From: UBA4416 sp040387555
Lineage (GTDB): Bacteria; Bacteroidota; Bacteroidia; B-17B0; Aurantibacillaceae
DNA: 64,000 nucleotides
Assembly (NCBI GenBank): GCA_040387555.1
Contig: JAZKDO010000005.1
Coordinates: forward strand, 496,001-560,000
Reading direction: 5' to 3'
A program made the position numbers and the translations under genes. The notes under the pieces were generated by a model. It saw only the letters and a program-made list of their open reading frames with translations, did no database searches and was not told the origin of the DNA. This document shows, one piece after another, positions 1-8,323 of the stretch. Each line of letters begins with the position of its first letter. Positions within the stretch are counted from its first letter, which is position 1.

Positions 1-179
1 ACGCTGAGATATTGTTTTTAAGAGGAGAGAAATCAGATTATATTTCGGAAAATGATGAACATGATATTTCGTCGCGGTTTTCAAACTACCAGTTAAAAAC
101 GATTGCCAACAGCGGTCATTGGATTCATGCGGAGCAACCGGAAGCTTTTTTTAATTGTGTAGTAAATTTTATTTCCTAA
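1..179 (+). CDS. alpha/beta-fold hydrolase, C-terminal end (5' truncated by window)
   Basis: Only the last 58 codons are inside the window, read in the frame starting at base 3 and ending at TAA 177-179. The translated end contains LFLRGEKSDYI followed by an SGHWIHAEQPEAF segment. This matches the end of esterase-type alpha/beta hydrolases, where the first part precedes the acid residue and the His of GHW is the catalytic histidine. The nucleophile and cap lie outside the window, so the substrate cannot be judged. The stop codon overlaps the stop of the convergent kinase gene by four bases, leaving no room for a terminator between them. Confidence 0.72.
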   Translation, partial: AEILFLRGEKSDYISENDEHDISSRFSNYQLKTIANSGHWIHAEQPEAFFNCVVNFIS

Positions 180-718
180 TTTTTAAAAGCCTCTTCAATT
201 AATTTAATGGTATTTTTTAAACGCTCCTCTCCAATTCCTTTAATTATTTTATAATCAACATCCAATTTTTGAAGTTCATGTTTATTCGATTTGAATAAAT
301 GTTCTCTTAAATCTTCATTTCGGCGCTGAGGATCCGCAACCCAGGGAACATCATTATTTGTAATTAAAGATAAATCATAATCATTATCTTTAATAGACTT
401 CGTTATAAAATTTGGAACTTTGTTAAATTTATGGGTACACCAAATTTTGATTGTTATTAAGGAAGTATCACAAAATAAAAAACGATTTGCTTTAGGTAAA
501 TATTCTTTTTCGAGTTCTAATTGTTTTTTTGCAATGATCTCTAAATCATCCGTATTATAATTATTGACGTCATGTTCTTTAAAATAGGTCCTTGCATATT
601 CAGGAACAAATACAGTATTATAATGTTTTGCAAGTTGCTCACACAATAAGGTTTTTCCCGTACTCTCAGGGCCAATAAGAACTATTCTTTTTATTTTATG
701 ATCGTTTGACTCAGTCAT
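176..718 (-). CDS. NadR-like nicotinamide riboside kinase / AAA-type ATPase
   Basis: A 180-residue P-loop protein. The Walker A motif GPESTGKT is at residues 16-23, right after a first beta strand, and is followed by an FVPEYAR segment. The LIGPESTGKT...VPEYAR pattern is the hallmark of the NadR-type kinase domain, which phosphorylates nicotinamide riboside to NMN in NAD salvage. A PQRRNEDLR segment near residue 130 fits the lid region. The protein consists of the kinase domain only: there is no N-terminal HTH or adenylyltransferase domain as in enterobacterial NadR. PnuC, the usual transport partner, is not adjacent. ATG start at 716-718. Expected to be cytosolic. The family is secure; the exact substrate is inferred. 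Confidence 0.8.
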   Translation of the reverse strand: MTESNDHKIKRIVLIGPESTGKTLLCEQLAKHYNTVFVPEYARTYFKEHDVNNYNTDDLEIIAKKQLELEKEYLPKANRFLFCDTSLITIKIWCTHKFNKVPNFITKSIKDNDYDLSLITNNDVPWVADPQRRNEDLREHLFKSNKHELQKLDVDYKIIKGIGEERLKNTIKLIEEAFKN

Positions 719-857
719 TAGAAGTTAAATTTTAAAAGAACCCAATTTAATAATGCTTTTTATTTACAAACTGGATTAACATAAAGGTACAAGAAAAATT
801 ATACTCTGTACGATGGTTTCAAATTAAATATAATTTTAAGATAAGCAGTTGATTGAA

Positions 858-1490
858 TTATTCAAGAGTTATGTTATTATCCTTGCAGTACCTTATAAAA
901 TCAATGTATTTGTTATAAGGCGACGTGCTTTTCCATAAATGACCGTATAGCGCAATACCGTGAAAACCTAGGTCATAAGCTAGTCTCACACTTTTTTCAT
1001 TAACGCCACCTCTCGCATAAATATACTTTCCTGATTTTGCAATAGCAGCTTTAACTGTTTCCGGATAGAATCCACTGTATAAATCGCCGGATACATTATG
1101 GAACATTGTTCCAAGAAAACAATAATCCGTTTTTACTTTTTGTTCTATGTATACATCAGAGATTCTTTTGTAAGAAATAGATTTAATTAAATGCGGTTTC
1201 CTTAAATAAATCATTTTAGTATTCCACCACAATTTAAATTTTTGATTAAGATGTGTTGAAGTAAAATGGAATCCTTTTAAATCATACTTAAGTGCCAGTT
1301 TATGATGTGAATGAATAATGATGCGGTTGTGAAAATGAGTAGGAATTTCTTGAATATATTCATCCAGTTCTTTTGTGGAGAACCTGTTCTTTCGTACATG
1401 CAGAGTTTCCAGTCCCGCCTCGAACATTTGTATAATGGAAGCAATTTCGTTATCGCTTTTTTTTGATTGGGTGATGACAACAAGTTTCAT
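858..1490 (-). CDS. thiamine phosphate synthase / TenI-like TIM-barrel protein
   Basis: A 210-residue TIM barrel of the ThiE/TenI superfamily. It starts VVITQSK, has a GLETLHVRKN segment near residue 28 where ThiE places its substrate strand, IIIHSHHKLA in the middle, and a C-terminal ARGGVN...GFHGIALYG phosphate-binding region. ThiE couples HMP-PP and HET-P to thiamine phosphate, whereas TenI-type paralogues are aromatising tautomerases or have unknown roles. The sequence is divergent and no other thi genes are nearby, so catalytic identity is open. Its ATG shares one base with the TAA of the upstream prenylglyceryl phosphate synthase gene (TAATG at 1488-1492), which indicates translational coupling and makes it the last gene of a three-gene operon. 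Confidence 0.72.
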   Translation of the reverse strand: MKLVVITQSKKSDNEIASIIQMFEAGLETLHVRKNRFSTKELDEYIQEIPTHFHNRIIIHSHHKLALKYDLKGFHFTSTHLNQKFKLWWNTKMIYLRKPHLIKSISYKRISDVYIEQKVKTDYCFLGTMFHNVSGDLYSGFYPETVKAAIAKSGKYIYARGGVNEKSVRLAYDLGFHGIALYGHLWKSTSPYNKYIDFIRYCKDNNITLE

Positions 1491-2176
1491 TAAAATAAAG
1501 GATTAATTTCCATTAATAATTCAGGTCTCTTTTCAAGGGCATTTCCAATAACAATATAATCCGGTTTGGAACTAATCATTTTTTTTACTTTTTCGAAAGT
1601 ATCTATTCCTCCACCAACAATTATAGGTAATGATGTATTTTTTTTTACTGCTTTAATAATCGAATTATTTAATGATTTCTTAGCCCCGCTCCCAGCCTCA
1701 AGATAAATTAATTGTTTTCCAAGTAATTCTGCAGCAATGGAAGTTTCTATAATTTCTCTGGTAGTAGTAACGGGTTTTGTTTTTGTGATTTTTTCAGTGG
1801 TTGATTTTTTTGAACCATTAACTAAAATATAACCTGTCGGAATGGTTTTTAATTTTGAAGCTTTTATTTTTGTGGCTGCCTTTACGTGTTTACCAATAAG
1901 ATATTCAGGGTTACGCCCCGAAAGCAATGAAAGAATTAGAATGCCATCAGCAAATTTAGATACCTGAGTTTCATCACCCGGAAAAATGATAACTGGAATT
2001 TTTGTCAAAGATTTAACTGACTTTACTGTTCTTTCAAAAGTATTATTTTTCAATGAACTACCTCCTATAAAAATATAACGGACTTTGCACTGGTTGGCTA
2101 TCGTAACTAATTGCTGATTATATTTATCAGGATCAATTAAAACTATCAGTTCGGTATGTAAAGTTTTTTTAAGCAT
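1490..2176 (-). CDS. geranylgeranylglyceryl / heptaprenylglyceryl phosphate synthase family (GGGPS/PcrB)
   Basis: A 228-residue TIM barrel that joins a polyprenyl diphosphate to glycerol-1-phosphate, forming the ether bond used in archaeal lipids. Family landmarks are all present: IDPDK at 14-18, GGSS at 38-41, FPG at 65-67, YLEAGSGA at 158-165, VGGGI at 187-191 and GNALE at 211-215. Bacterial members make prenyl ether glycerolipids of varying chain length, and the Bacteroidota product cannot be told from sequence. The start overlaps the end of the phosphopantetheinyl transferase gene by eight bases and the stop overlaps the ThiE-like start, so all three are probably co-translated. The family call is very secure. 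Confidence 0.9.
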   Translation of the reverse strand: MLKKTLHTELIVLIDPDKYNQQLVTIANQCKVRYIFIGGSSLKNNTFERTVKSVKSLTKIPVIIFPGDETQVSKFADGILILSLLSGRNPEYLIGKHVKAATKIKASKLKTIPTGYILVNGSKKSTTEKITKTKPVTTTREIIETSIAAELLGKQLIYLEAGSGAKKSLNNSIIKAVKKNTSLPIIVGGGIDTFEKVKKMISSKPDYIVIGNALEKRPELLMEINPLF

Positions 2177-2753
2177 TTATTTTTGTTTTAGCATATACTA
2201 AAACATAATCTTTTAATAATTCGTATTGAAGTTCAAAGATTTCTTTAAAACCAGGTAAATTTATTTCCCCGATAATTGTTCCTAAATTATGTTTTGTAAA
2301 TGGTTTCACCAATAAATGTTCAATAAAATCCACTTCTTTTAAACCATATATTTTGTAGAGTGTTTCTTTAGCCGCCCAGTAAATCAATAATTTTTCCACA
2401 TTATCACCTGCATCTTTTAATTCACCTTCGTTTAAAAATTTATGTTTTATTTTTAATACTTTCTCCCTAATCAGTTCAATATCAATGCCAGTTGATTCAC
2501 TCTTATTTACTATAATTGCTAAACGGTCATGAGAGTGTGAAATTGAAATATGCCTGCTGTCATTTAACAAATAAGGCTTGCCTTTTTCATCATATTCAAC
2601 AACACAATCCTGGTCAATAAGTGCTTTTAAAAGGTAGCTTCTGCCTTTGGTTTCTATATCACGCTTTGCGCTTAGGTTTTGCTGTTCTGCAAAGACTTTC
2701 AGATCCAATAACCCGTAAAAAAGGCTTTCATGTATGTTAAAAATCTCTGTCAA
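2169..2753 (-). CDS. 4'-phosphopantetheinyl transferase superfamily protein (Sfp-like)
   Basis: A 194-residue enzyme expected to move the 4'-phosphopantetheine arm from CoA onto carrier proteins. Motifs in order: ISISHSHD at 69-76, GIDIE at 89-93 (Mg-binding acidic residues) and WAAKETLYK at 126-134, the classic WxxKE signature. The only plausible start is TTG at 2751-2753; no in-frame ATG precedes the conserved core closely enough. It is the first gene of the operon with GGGPS and the ThiE-like gene. The gap to the divergent ahcY gene is 97 bp and should carry promoters for both directions; a strong match is visible only for ahcY. Confidence 0.87.
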   Translation of the reverse strand: MTEIFNIHESLFYGLLDLKVFAEQQNLSAKRDIETKGRSYLLKALIDQDCVVEYDEKGKPYLLNDSRHISISHSHDRLAIIVNKSESTGIDIELIREKVLKIKHKFLNEGELKDAGDNVEKLLIYWAAKETLYKIYGLKEVDFIEHLLVKPFTKHNLGTIIGEINLPGFKEIFELQYELLKDYVLVYAKTKINA

Positions 2754-2779
2754 TTATCGTTAAATAAACCATTCAATAG

Positions 2780-2811
2780 TTTGAGTGTTACAAACTTATG
2801 TCTTATCTTTG
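2780..2811 (+). promoter_or_regulatory. Bacteroidota-type promoter of ahcY
   Basis: TTTG at 2780-2783, a 20-nt spacer, then TATCTTTG at 2804-2811. This is an exact fit to the Bacteroidota sigma-A form TTTG-N19/20-TAnnTTTG. The expected transcription start is around 2818, giving a leader of about 33 nt with no room for a riboswitch. Confidence 0.85.
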
Positions 2812-2850
2812 CATAATTACAAAAAAATAAACATAAATCAATAAATAAAC

Positions 2851-4170
2851 ATGTCAGCAGTAGCAACAGGAAAGTACCTTGCGTACAAAGTAAAAGATAT
2901 CTCGTTAGCAGAATGGGGTCGTAAAGAAATTAAATTAGCAGAAGAAGAAATGCCAGGATTAATGGCACTTCGTGCTGAATATGGTGCTTCTCAGCCTTTA
3001 AAAGGTGCACGTATTGCTGGTTGTTTACACATGACCATTCAAACTGCCGTATTAATTGAAACATTAACAGCTTTGGGTGCTGAAGTAACCTGGAGCTCTT
3101 GTAATATTTTTTCTACACAGGATCATGCAGCAGCAGCTATTGCAGCGGCAGGTATTCAGGTGTATGCCTGGAAAGGTATGAATGCAGAAGAATTTGATTG
3201 GTGTATTGAACAAACTTTATGGTTTGGAGAAGACCGTAAGCCATTAAATATGATTTTGGATGATGGGGGTGATTTAACAAATTTAGTGTTTGATCAATAC
3301 CCTGAATTAGCAGCAGGAATCAGAGGTTTATCTGAAGAAACTACAACAGGTGTTCACCGTTTATATGAGCGTATGAAAAACGGAACTTTATTGTTACCGG
3401 CTATTAACGTGAATGATTCAGTTACTAAATCTAAATTTGATAACAAATACGGTTGTCGTGAATCATTAGTTGATGCGATCCGTCGTGCTACTGATATCAT
3501 GATGGCAGGTAAAATTGCTGTTGTTGCTGGTTATGGTGATGTTGGAAAAGGTTCTGCTCAATCACTATCTTCTCAGGGAGTTCGTGTAATTGTTACTGAA
3601 ATTGATCCAATCTGTGCTTTACAAGCTGCTATGGATGGTTATCAGGTAATGAAAATGGATAACGCTGCTAAAATTGCAGATATCTTAGTTACTACAACAG
3701 GAAACAAAGACATCATTGTTGGTCGTCATTTCGAATCAATGAAACACGGAGCGATTGTTTGTAACATTGGCCACTTTGATACTGAAATTGATATGGCTTG
3801 GTTAAACAAACACCATGGTGCGTCAAAAGATACAGTGAAACCACAAGTAGATCAATATACAATCAACGGAAAAAGCTTTTTAGTATTAGCGGAAGGCCGT
3901 TTGGTAAACTTAGGTTGTGCTACAGGCCACCCAAGTTTTGTAATGAGTAATTCATTTACAAACCAGACTTTAGCTCAGTTAGAATTATGGACAAATACAG
4001 CTGCTTATGAGAAAAAAGTATATGTGTTACCAAAAATTTTAGATGAGAAAGTAGCTCGTTTGCACTTAGGTAAAATTGGTGTTGAATTAGATACTTTAAA
4101 CAAAGATCAGGCAGATTATATTGGTGTTAAAGTTGAAGGTCCTTTTAAAGGGGACGCTTACAGATACTAG
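2851..4170 (+). CDS. ahcY: adenosylhomocysteinase
   Basis: A 439-residue S-adenosylhomocysteine hydrolase, which splits SAH into adenosine and homocysteine and so removes product inhibition of methyltransferases. The N-terminal substrate domain contains GCLHMTIQTAVLIETL and the WSSCNIFSTQDHAAAAI stretch. The NAD-binding domain has GYGDVGKG beginning near residue 227. The C-terminal tail GDAYRY corresponds to the Lys/Tyr-containing tail that reaches into the neighbouring subunit's NAD site. Length is normal for the family. It has its own strong promoter upstream and a stem-loop terminator downstream, so it is probably monocistronic. Confidence 0.98.
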   Translation: MSAVATGKYLAYKVKDISLAEWGRKEIKLAEEEMPGLMALRAEYGASQPLKGARIAGCLHMTIQTAVLIETLTALGAEVTWSSCNIFSTQDHAAAAIAAAGIQVYAWKGMNAEEFDWCIEQTLWFGEDRKPLNMILDDGGDLTNLVFDQYPELAAGIRGLSEETTTGVHRLYERMKNGTLLLPAINVNDSVTKSKFDNKYGCRESLVDAIRRATDIMMAGKIAVVAGYGDVGKGSAQSLSSQGVRVIVTEIDPICALQAAMDGYQVMKMDNAAKIADILVTTTGNKDIIVGRHFESMKHGAIVCNIGHFDTEIDMAWLNKHHGASKDTVKPQVDQYTINGKSFLVLAEGRLVNLGCATGHPSFVMSNSFTNQTLAQLELWTNTAAYEKKVYVLPKILDEKVARLHLGKIGVELDTLNKDQADYIGVKVEGPFKGDAYRY

Positions 4171-4187
4171 TAATTTTATAGTTCTTC

Positions 4188-4224
4188 AAAATCCCATTGG
4201 CCACTTGGCTTATGGGATTTTTTT
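4188..4224 (+). terminator. rho-independent terminator after ahcY
   Basis: Stem arms AAAATCCCAT (4188-4197) and ATGGGATTTT (4212-4221) enclose a short inner pairing (TGGCC/GGCTT region) and are followed by a T run to 4224. It lies 18 nt after the ahcY stop codon. Confidence 0.85.
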
Positions 4225-4390
4225 ATTTGGTTACTTTTGAAAGAAAATTTAAAGGAAGGCTAAATTAAGTTGAATATTTAGATGTGTCTCAAGACAATAA
4301 ACTCTAGCTTGTCACATTCATTACAGCCATCTGTTCCAATAAAATAAGTATTTTTAAAAAAGAAAATAGTTTGAGTTTAATCTAACCACA

Positions 4391-4843
4391 ATGTTTTATA
4401 AAATGGATTTAGCAGTTTTTATTTTTAGCCTGTTGATGGCAATGGGTTGTTTTTGGATCAGTTCTAAAATGATTCGTTTATATTTAAAAGTTAAGAAATG
4501 GAATAGGGTCAATGCCCGTGTTGTTTCAAAAGAGCTCTTTATCCATCCTAAATATTCTACTTCCAGATCGCCTTATGGATTGAAGGTAGAGTATACTTAT
4601 GAAATTGATGGAAAAAATTATATCGCCCATAATGTTTACCTTGCAGAGTTGGCTGGCGGACAAGCTAATCATATGAAAAGTGATGCGGAAAAGAGATTAA
4701 ATAAAATACAGGAACGTATGAATGTTTTTGTTGACCCGAATGATCCGGCTCGCACTGTAATGTATTGCGAAGGTGTTGGTTTATATGTCTTTGTTTTTTT
4801 TATGGGGATTTTATCGATTTTGATTGGGATAAGTTATTTATAA
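4391..4843 (+). CDS. DUF3592 domain-containing membrane protein
   Basis: 150 residues. A transmembrane helix at about 5-28 is followed by a soluble stretch with KWNRVNARVVS, VEYTYEIDGKNY and FVDPNDPARTVM, then a second hydrophobic helix at about 128-149. This two-helix layout with an intervening beta-rich domain ending in YxDPxNP-like residues is typical of DUF3592 (PF12158). The function of the family is unknown. Stand-alone gene on the plus strand. The 220 bp in front of it hold the ahcY terminator and no convincing promoter beyond a degenerate TAGTTTG at about 4367. Confidence 0.72.
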   Translation: MFYKMDLAVFIFSLLMAMGCFWISSKMIRLYLKVKKWNRVNARVVSKELFIHPKYSTSRSPYGLKVEYTYEIDGKNYIAHNVYLAELAGGQANHMKSDAEKRLNKIQERMNVFVDPNDPARTVMYCEGVGLYVFVFFMGILSILIGISYL

Positions 4844-4908
4844 TATGAAAGAAGATTAACCTACTTATTATTTAGAAGGCTCATTAGGGTAAAAGTTGTG
4901 ACAAGTAA

Positions 4909-6612
4909 TTACGAAGCTTTTATCTCATCGATCATTAATTGAATAGAAGCAGCGCCTCTAAACTCATTTACTTTTATTTTGTAAACGATATCCACGGGAA
5001 TGTTGCGCTTGAAAAAATTTAAATAATCGCCTTTATTAAAACCAATGGCTTCCACCTTTGTAAGCTTTGAATTAGGCTGGTATACTTCCAGTTTCAGGTG
5101 ATTATTACCAACGAGTTTAGCAAAGCCTGTATCCAATACACCACGGCTTATAAAAACCGGCGTCATGTTGTGTGGACCATGAGGTGCAAACTGATTTAAA
5201 ATGCGGATCAATTTATCATTGATGTCATCCAATAAAATTTCCAGGTCAATTTCAACTGTGGGAATCAGCATTTCTGGTTTAATGGTGCGGGACACTTCAT
5301 GTTCAAACGCATCGATAAAAGCTCTGATGTTTCCTGTTTTCAAGGAGAGTCCTGCAGCAAATTTATGTCCGCCGAATTGTTCTAGTAAATGACTACAATT
5401 TTCAATAGCTGTGTATACATCAAAATCTTTTACGCTGCGGGCAGAACCGGTAGCCATACCATTGGATTCAGTGAGAATGATTGTAGGCTTGTAATAGCGT
5501 TCGATCATGCGTGAAGCAACAATGCCAACCACACCTTTGTGCCAGGAAGGATTAAAGAGTACAGTAGATTTTTTAAACGGCGTGATCGGATCCCGATCAA
5601 GTGTTTCATAAGCTTCATCAGTGATGCTAATATCAATATCACGACGGGTGAGGTTGGTCTCATTTATTTTTTTTGAAAACTCAGTGGCTTGGTCAGTATT
5701 ACTGATCAAAAGTTCTACTGCCTTTGAGCCATGCTCAATTCTTCCTGCAGCGTTAATGCGTGGAGCAATGGTAAAAACCAATGTATTAATGTCAAGTTCT
5801 TTTTCCTGTTTGTTAAGTGCCAGTAATGCTTTTAAACCCGGACGAGGATCCGCGTTCAATTGCTTTAATCCAAAATGTGCGAGCACTCTGTTTTCACCTG
5901 TAATTGGAACTATGTCAGCAGCAATACTCGTAACAACCAAATCCAAATATTCAAAAACTTCCTGTTCATCAATTCCATTTTGAATACAAAAAGCTTGTGC
6001 TAATTTAAAACCAATCCCACAGCCTGCCAGTTCTTTGTAAGGGTAAGGACAATCGTTTTGTTTTGGGTCCAAAACAGCGACAGCCTTAGGGATTTCATCA
6101 CCGGGAAGGTGATGATCACAAATAATAAAATCTATGTTCTTCTCATTCGCATAATCGATTTTATCATTGGCCTTAATACCGCAGTCCAATGCAATAATTA
6201 ATAAGTAGTTATTTTCTTCAGCGTAATCAATACTTTTAAAAGAGATGCCATATCCTTCTGCATAACGGTCAGGAATATAATAACGCATTTCTGGAATATA
6301 TTTTCGAAAAAAACTATACACTAATGCAACAGAAGTTGTACCATCGACATCATAATCGCCAAAGATCAGTACCTTTTCACGATTGCTTATAGCCTTAATA
6401 ATACGTTCAATTGCTTTATCCATTCCTTTCATTAAAAAAGGATCGTGAAGCATTTCTAAAGAGGGCCTGAAGAAGGTTTTAGCCTCATCAAAATTTTTGA
6501 CACCTCTCAATGATAATAATTTGGCAATGGTTTCATCAACAGCAAGGCTGCTCTGCAATGAAGAAATATCTTCTGAATGAATCGCCTGAAGTATGTTCCA
6601 TTTTTTTTCCAC
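4909..6612 (-). CDS. recJ: single-stranded-DNA-specific exonuclease RecJ
   Basis: 567 residues, the normal RecJ length. A 5'-3' ssDNA exonuclease used in RecF-pathway recombination, mismatch repair and base excision repair. DHH-phosphoesterase motifs are intact: DYDVDG at 86-91, ALDCG around 141-145, DHH at 166-168, and GIGFKLAQAF after that. The DHHA1 segment contains GGHKFAAGLSL, followed by the OB-fold. The start codon is GTG (6610-6612), preceded at some distance by a REP-like inverted repeat that separates it from the YebC gene on the same strand. Confidence 0.96.
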   Translation of the reverse strand: MEKKWNILQAIHSEDISSLQSSLAVDETIAKLLSLRGVKNFDEAKTFFRPSLEMLHDPFLMKGMDKAIERIIKAISNREKVLIFGDYDVDGTTSVALVYSFFRKYIPEMRYYIPDRYAEGYGISFKSIDYAEENNYLLIIALDCGIKANDKIDYANEKNIDFIICDHHLPGDEIPKAVAVLDPKQNDCPYPYKELAGCGIGFKLAQAFCIQNGIDEQEVFEYLDLVVTSIAADIVPITGENRVLAHFGLKQLNADPRPGLKALLALNKQEKELDINTLVFTIAPRINAAGRIEHGSKAVELLISNTDQATEFSKKINETNLTRRDIDISITDEAYETLDRDPITPFKKSTVLFNPSWHKGVVGIVASRMIERYYKPTIILTESNGMATGSARSVKDFDVYTAIENCSHLLEQFGGHKFAAGLSLKTGNIRAFIDAFEHEVSRTIKPEMLIPTVEIDLEILLDDINDKLIRILNQFAPHGPHNMTPVFISRGVLDTGFAKLVGNNHLKLEVYQPNSKLTKVEAIGFNKGDYLNFFKRNIPVDIVYKIKVNEFRGAASIQLMIDEIKAS

Positions 6613-6637
6613 TAATGTGTTTTGTTGATGTTTGCTA

Positions 6638-6706
6638 TGTCAGTTCGAACGGAGTCGAGAACAATAAAATAATTTAGAACGCTTCTCGACTTCGCTCGAA
6701 GCGACA
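6638..6706. repeat. REP-like imperfect inverted repeat between YebC and recJ
   Basis: Two 25-nt arms, 6638-6662 (containing TTCGAACGGAGTCGAGAA) and 6682-6706 (containing TTCTCGACTTCGCTCGAA), match in 20 of 25 positions as an inverted repeat around a 19-nt AT-rich loop. The sequence is much more GC-rich than its surroundings. The core TCGAxxxxAGTCGAGAA resembles short dispersed intergenic elements seen in many Flavobacteriia-type genomes. It may act as a transcription attenuator or mRNA stabiliser between the two minus-strand genes. Confidence 0.7.
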
Positions 6707-6726
6707 ACATTAGAAATTAAGATGTT

Positions 6727-7440
6727 CTAAGCAAGGTTATGATAAACAGCCATGACATCATCATCATCTTCCATTTTATCCAGCATTTTTTGAAATTCAA
6801 GTTCCTGTTCTTCTGTTAATTCCTGCGTAGTAGTTGGAATAAAAGATTTTATGGTTTCTTTCACTACATATTTTTTCTCTTCCAAACCAGCTTGCATCAT
6901 TCCAAAATCGGTAAAAGCTACCTGCACAATTAATTCATTATTTTCTTCATCCCATGTTAATTCTTCCGCACCAAAATCAATTAAATCCAGTTCTACATCA
7001 TCGTGGTTTAATCCTGTAGAATCTACTTTAAATAACCCTTTGCGTTCAAACATAAAACTTACAGAACCTGTTGTTCCAACAGAACCATTTGCTCGGCTAA
7101 AATATAATCGTAAGTTGGCAATAGTACGTGTAGGGTTATCCGTTGCACATTCTACAATAACAGGCACGCCATAAGGACCATGACCTTCATAGATCACTTC
7201 ATCGTAATTACTGGTATCTTTCTCGGAAGCACGTTTAATAGCCGCATCAACATTCACTTTTGGCATATTTACGGCCTTTGCGTTAGCTATACAGGCTCTT
7301 AGTTTTGGGTTTAAATCAGGATGCGGTCCACCCTGTTTCACGGCCATAACAATTTCTTTCCCAATTTTAGTAAACTGCTTCGCCATTTTAGCGTAGCGTT
7401 TAAACATTGTTGCTTTCCTGGTTTGAAAAATACGTCCCAT
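6727..7440 (-). CDS. YebC/PmpR family regulatory / translation factor
   Basis: 237 residues matching the whole YebC family from N to C terminus: a helical start (GRIFQTRKATMFKRYAKMAKQFTKIGKEI), VKQGGPHPDLNPKLR, the NMPKVNVDAAIKRA segment, YEGHGPYGVPVIVE and NGSVGTTGSVSFMF. Members were first called DNA-binding regulators. More recent work assigns YebC-type proteins a role in relieving ribosome stalling. Which applies here cannot be read from sequence. ATG start at 7438-7440, with a TAAATTTG -7 box 31-38 nt upstream. Upstream of recJ on the same strand, separated by the REP-like element. Confidence 0.92.
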   Translation of the reverse strand: MGRIFQTRKATMFKRYAKMAKQFTKIGKEIVMAVKQGGPHPDLNPKLRACIANAKAVNMPKVNVDAAIKRASEKDTSNYDEVIYEGHGPYGVPVIVECATDNPTRTIANLRLYFSRANGSVGTTGSVSFMFERKGLFKVDSTGLNHDDVELDLIDFGAEELTWDEENNELIVQVAFTDFGMMQAGLEEKKYVVKETIKSFIPTTTQELTEEQELEFQKMLDKMEDDDDVMAVYHNLA

Positions 7441-7470
7441 ACTCTTAATCTTAAATTGTCATAATTTCGA

Positions 7471-7478
7471 CAAATTTA
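7471..7478 (-). promoter_or_regulatory. -7 box of the YebC gene
   Basis: The minus strand reads TAAATTTG here, an exact TAnnTTTG, placing the start of transcription near 7464 and a leader of about 25 nt. No clear TTTG -33 element at standard spacing. Confidence 0.5.
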
Positions 7479-7528
7479 ACTCAAAATACTCATAGCTTCA
7501 CTACATTTACTATAAATTAAGCATAAAA

Positions 7529-7843
7529 ATGAGCCCTTTACAATCACTAAGTTCTTTTCAGATTCACATCACTTTACCAGATATTTTTACGCGTCGTTTC
7601 GCTGCTTTAATTCCTCAGCAGCGGGAACGGGTGAATCAGTTAATGGAAGAACGTGTAATTTTGAATTATGCTCTGGATATGGAACGCGCTAATTTGTGGG
7701 TAACAATGCAGGCGAAAGATCAGGAAGCTTTAATGGATATTTTGGCGACCTTTCCCATTATAAAAGACGTAAAAGTGGAAATTTTTGAACTAGCCTTTTT
7801 TGATACGGCACATTTAGGTATGCCGGAGTTGAATATGAATTAA
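7529..7843 (+). CDS. small muconolactone-isomerase-like (ferredoxin-fold) protein
   Basis: 104 residues. The pattern is beta strand (FQIHITLP), helix (FAALIPQQRERVNQLMEER), strand (ILNYALDMERANLWVTMQA), helix (DQEALMDILATFP) and strand (KDVKVEIFELAFFDT). The order and phrase 'LWVTMQAKDQEALMDILATFPIIK' closely mirror muconolactone delta-isomerase-like proteins (dimeric alpha/beta ferredoxin folds). No aromatic-degradation genes are nearby, so true muconolactone isomerase activity is doubtful. Divergent from YebC and convergent with the SRPBCC gene, leaving three bases between the stops. A TACATTTA sequence at 7502-7509 may be its -7 box. Confidence 0.55.
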   Translation: MSPLQSLSSFQIHITLPDIFTRRFAALIPQQRERVNQLMEERVILNYALDMERANLWVTMQAKDQEALMDILATFPIIKDVKVEIFELAFFDTAHLGMPELNMN

Positions 7844-7846
7844 CGT

Positions 7847-8320
7847 TTAAGGAATAATAGATTTCCATTTTTCAGATTCCGCAAACTCTTTTATGGTTTG
7901 GTTTCTTTCTGTTAGAAATAGTTTCATATAATTTGTAAGGATCAATTTATCGAACAGTTTTCCTATAATTCCATAAGGTGAGGAAAACTCGAAGTTATCA
8001 ATCATGGTAACTGTACCATTGTCTGTTTTGAAATAATGATCATGAATAAAATATTTGAAAGCGCCTTTTAATTGCTCGTCTCTAAAATGAACGTAAGGTT
8101 CAACTTTTGATATTTTAGATGTGAGTTGTTGTTTAATCCCAAAATGTACAGCTTCCCATGTTACAAAGTCATTTGTATTTACAAGTCCGGAAGTTACACC
8201 ATCGATCGCTTTCTCTTTTGTCCTGGTTGTGGATATTTGATGCAAGTCAATGCTTCTTGCAAGATCAAAACAAATATTGATGTCTGCCTTGATTAAAGTT
8301 GTTATATGAATGGTAGGCAT
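7847..8320 (-). CDS. SRPBCC (START-like) domain protein
   Basis: 157 residues with the layout of the Bet v1-like helix-grip fold. There is a first beta strand (PTIHITTLIKADINICFDLARSIDLH), a central set of strands that includes GLVNTNDFVTWEAVHFG and the FKYFIHDHYF region, and a long C-terminal helix (FDKLILTNYMKLFLTERNQTIKEFAES). Such proteins bind hydrophobic ligands; Bacteroidota homologues are often annotated as cell-division-inhibitor-like without proof. Begins three bases after the stop of the upstream metallo-beta-lactamase-fold gene, so the two are very likely one operon. Confidence 0.75.
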   Translation of the reverse strand: MPTIHITTLIKADINICFDLARSIDLHQISTTRTKEKAIDGVTSGLVNTNDFVTWEAVHFGIKQQLTSKISKVEPYVHFRDEQLKGAFKYFIHDHYFKTDNGTVTMIDNFEFSSPYGIIGKLFDKLILTNYMKLFLTERNQTIKEFAESEKWKSIIP

Positions 8321-8323
8321 TTC

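Noticed and set aside
2812..2850. possible SAH or SAM riboswitch before ahcY
   Set aside because: The predicted leader is only about 33 nt, too short, and shows no stem-loop.
5621..5983. 120-codon plus-strand frame inside recJ
   Set aside because: recJ motifs on the minus strand are complete; this frame has no homology features.
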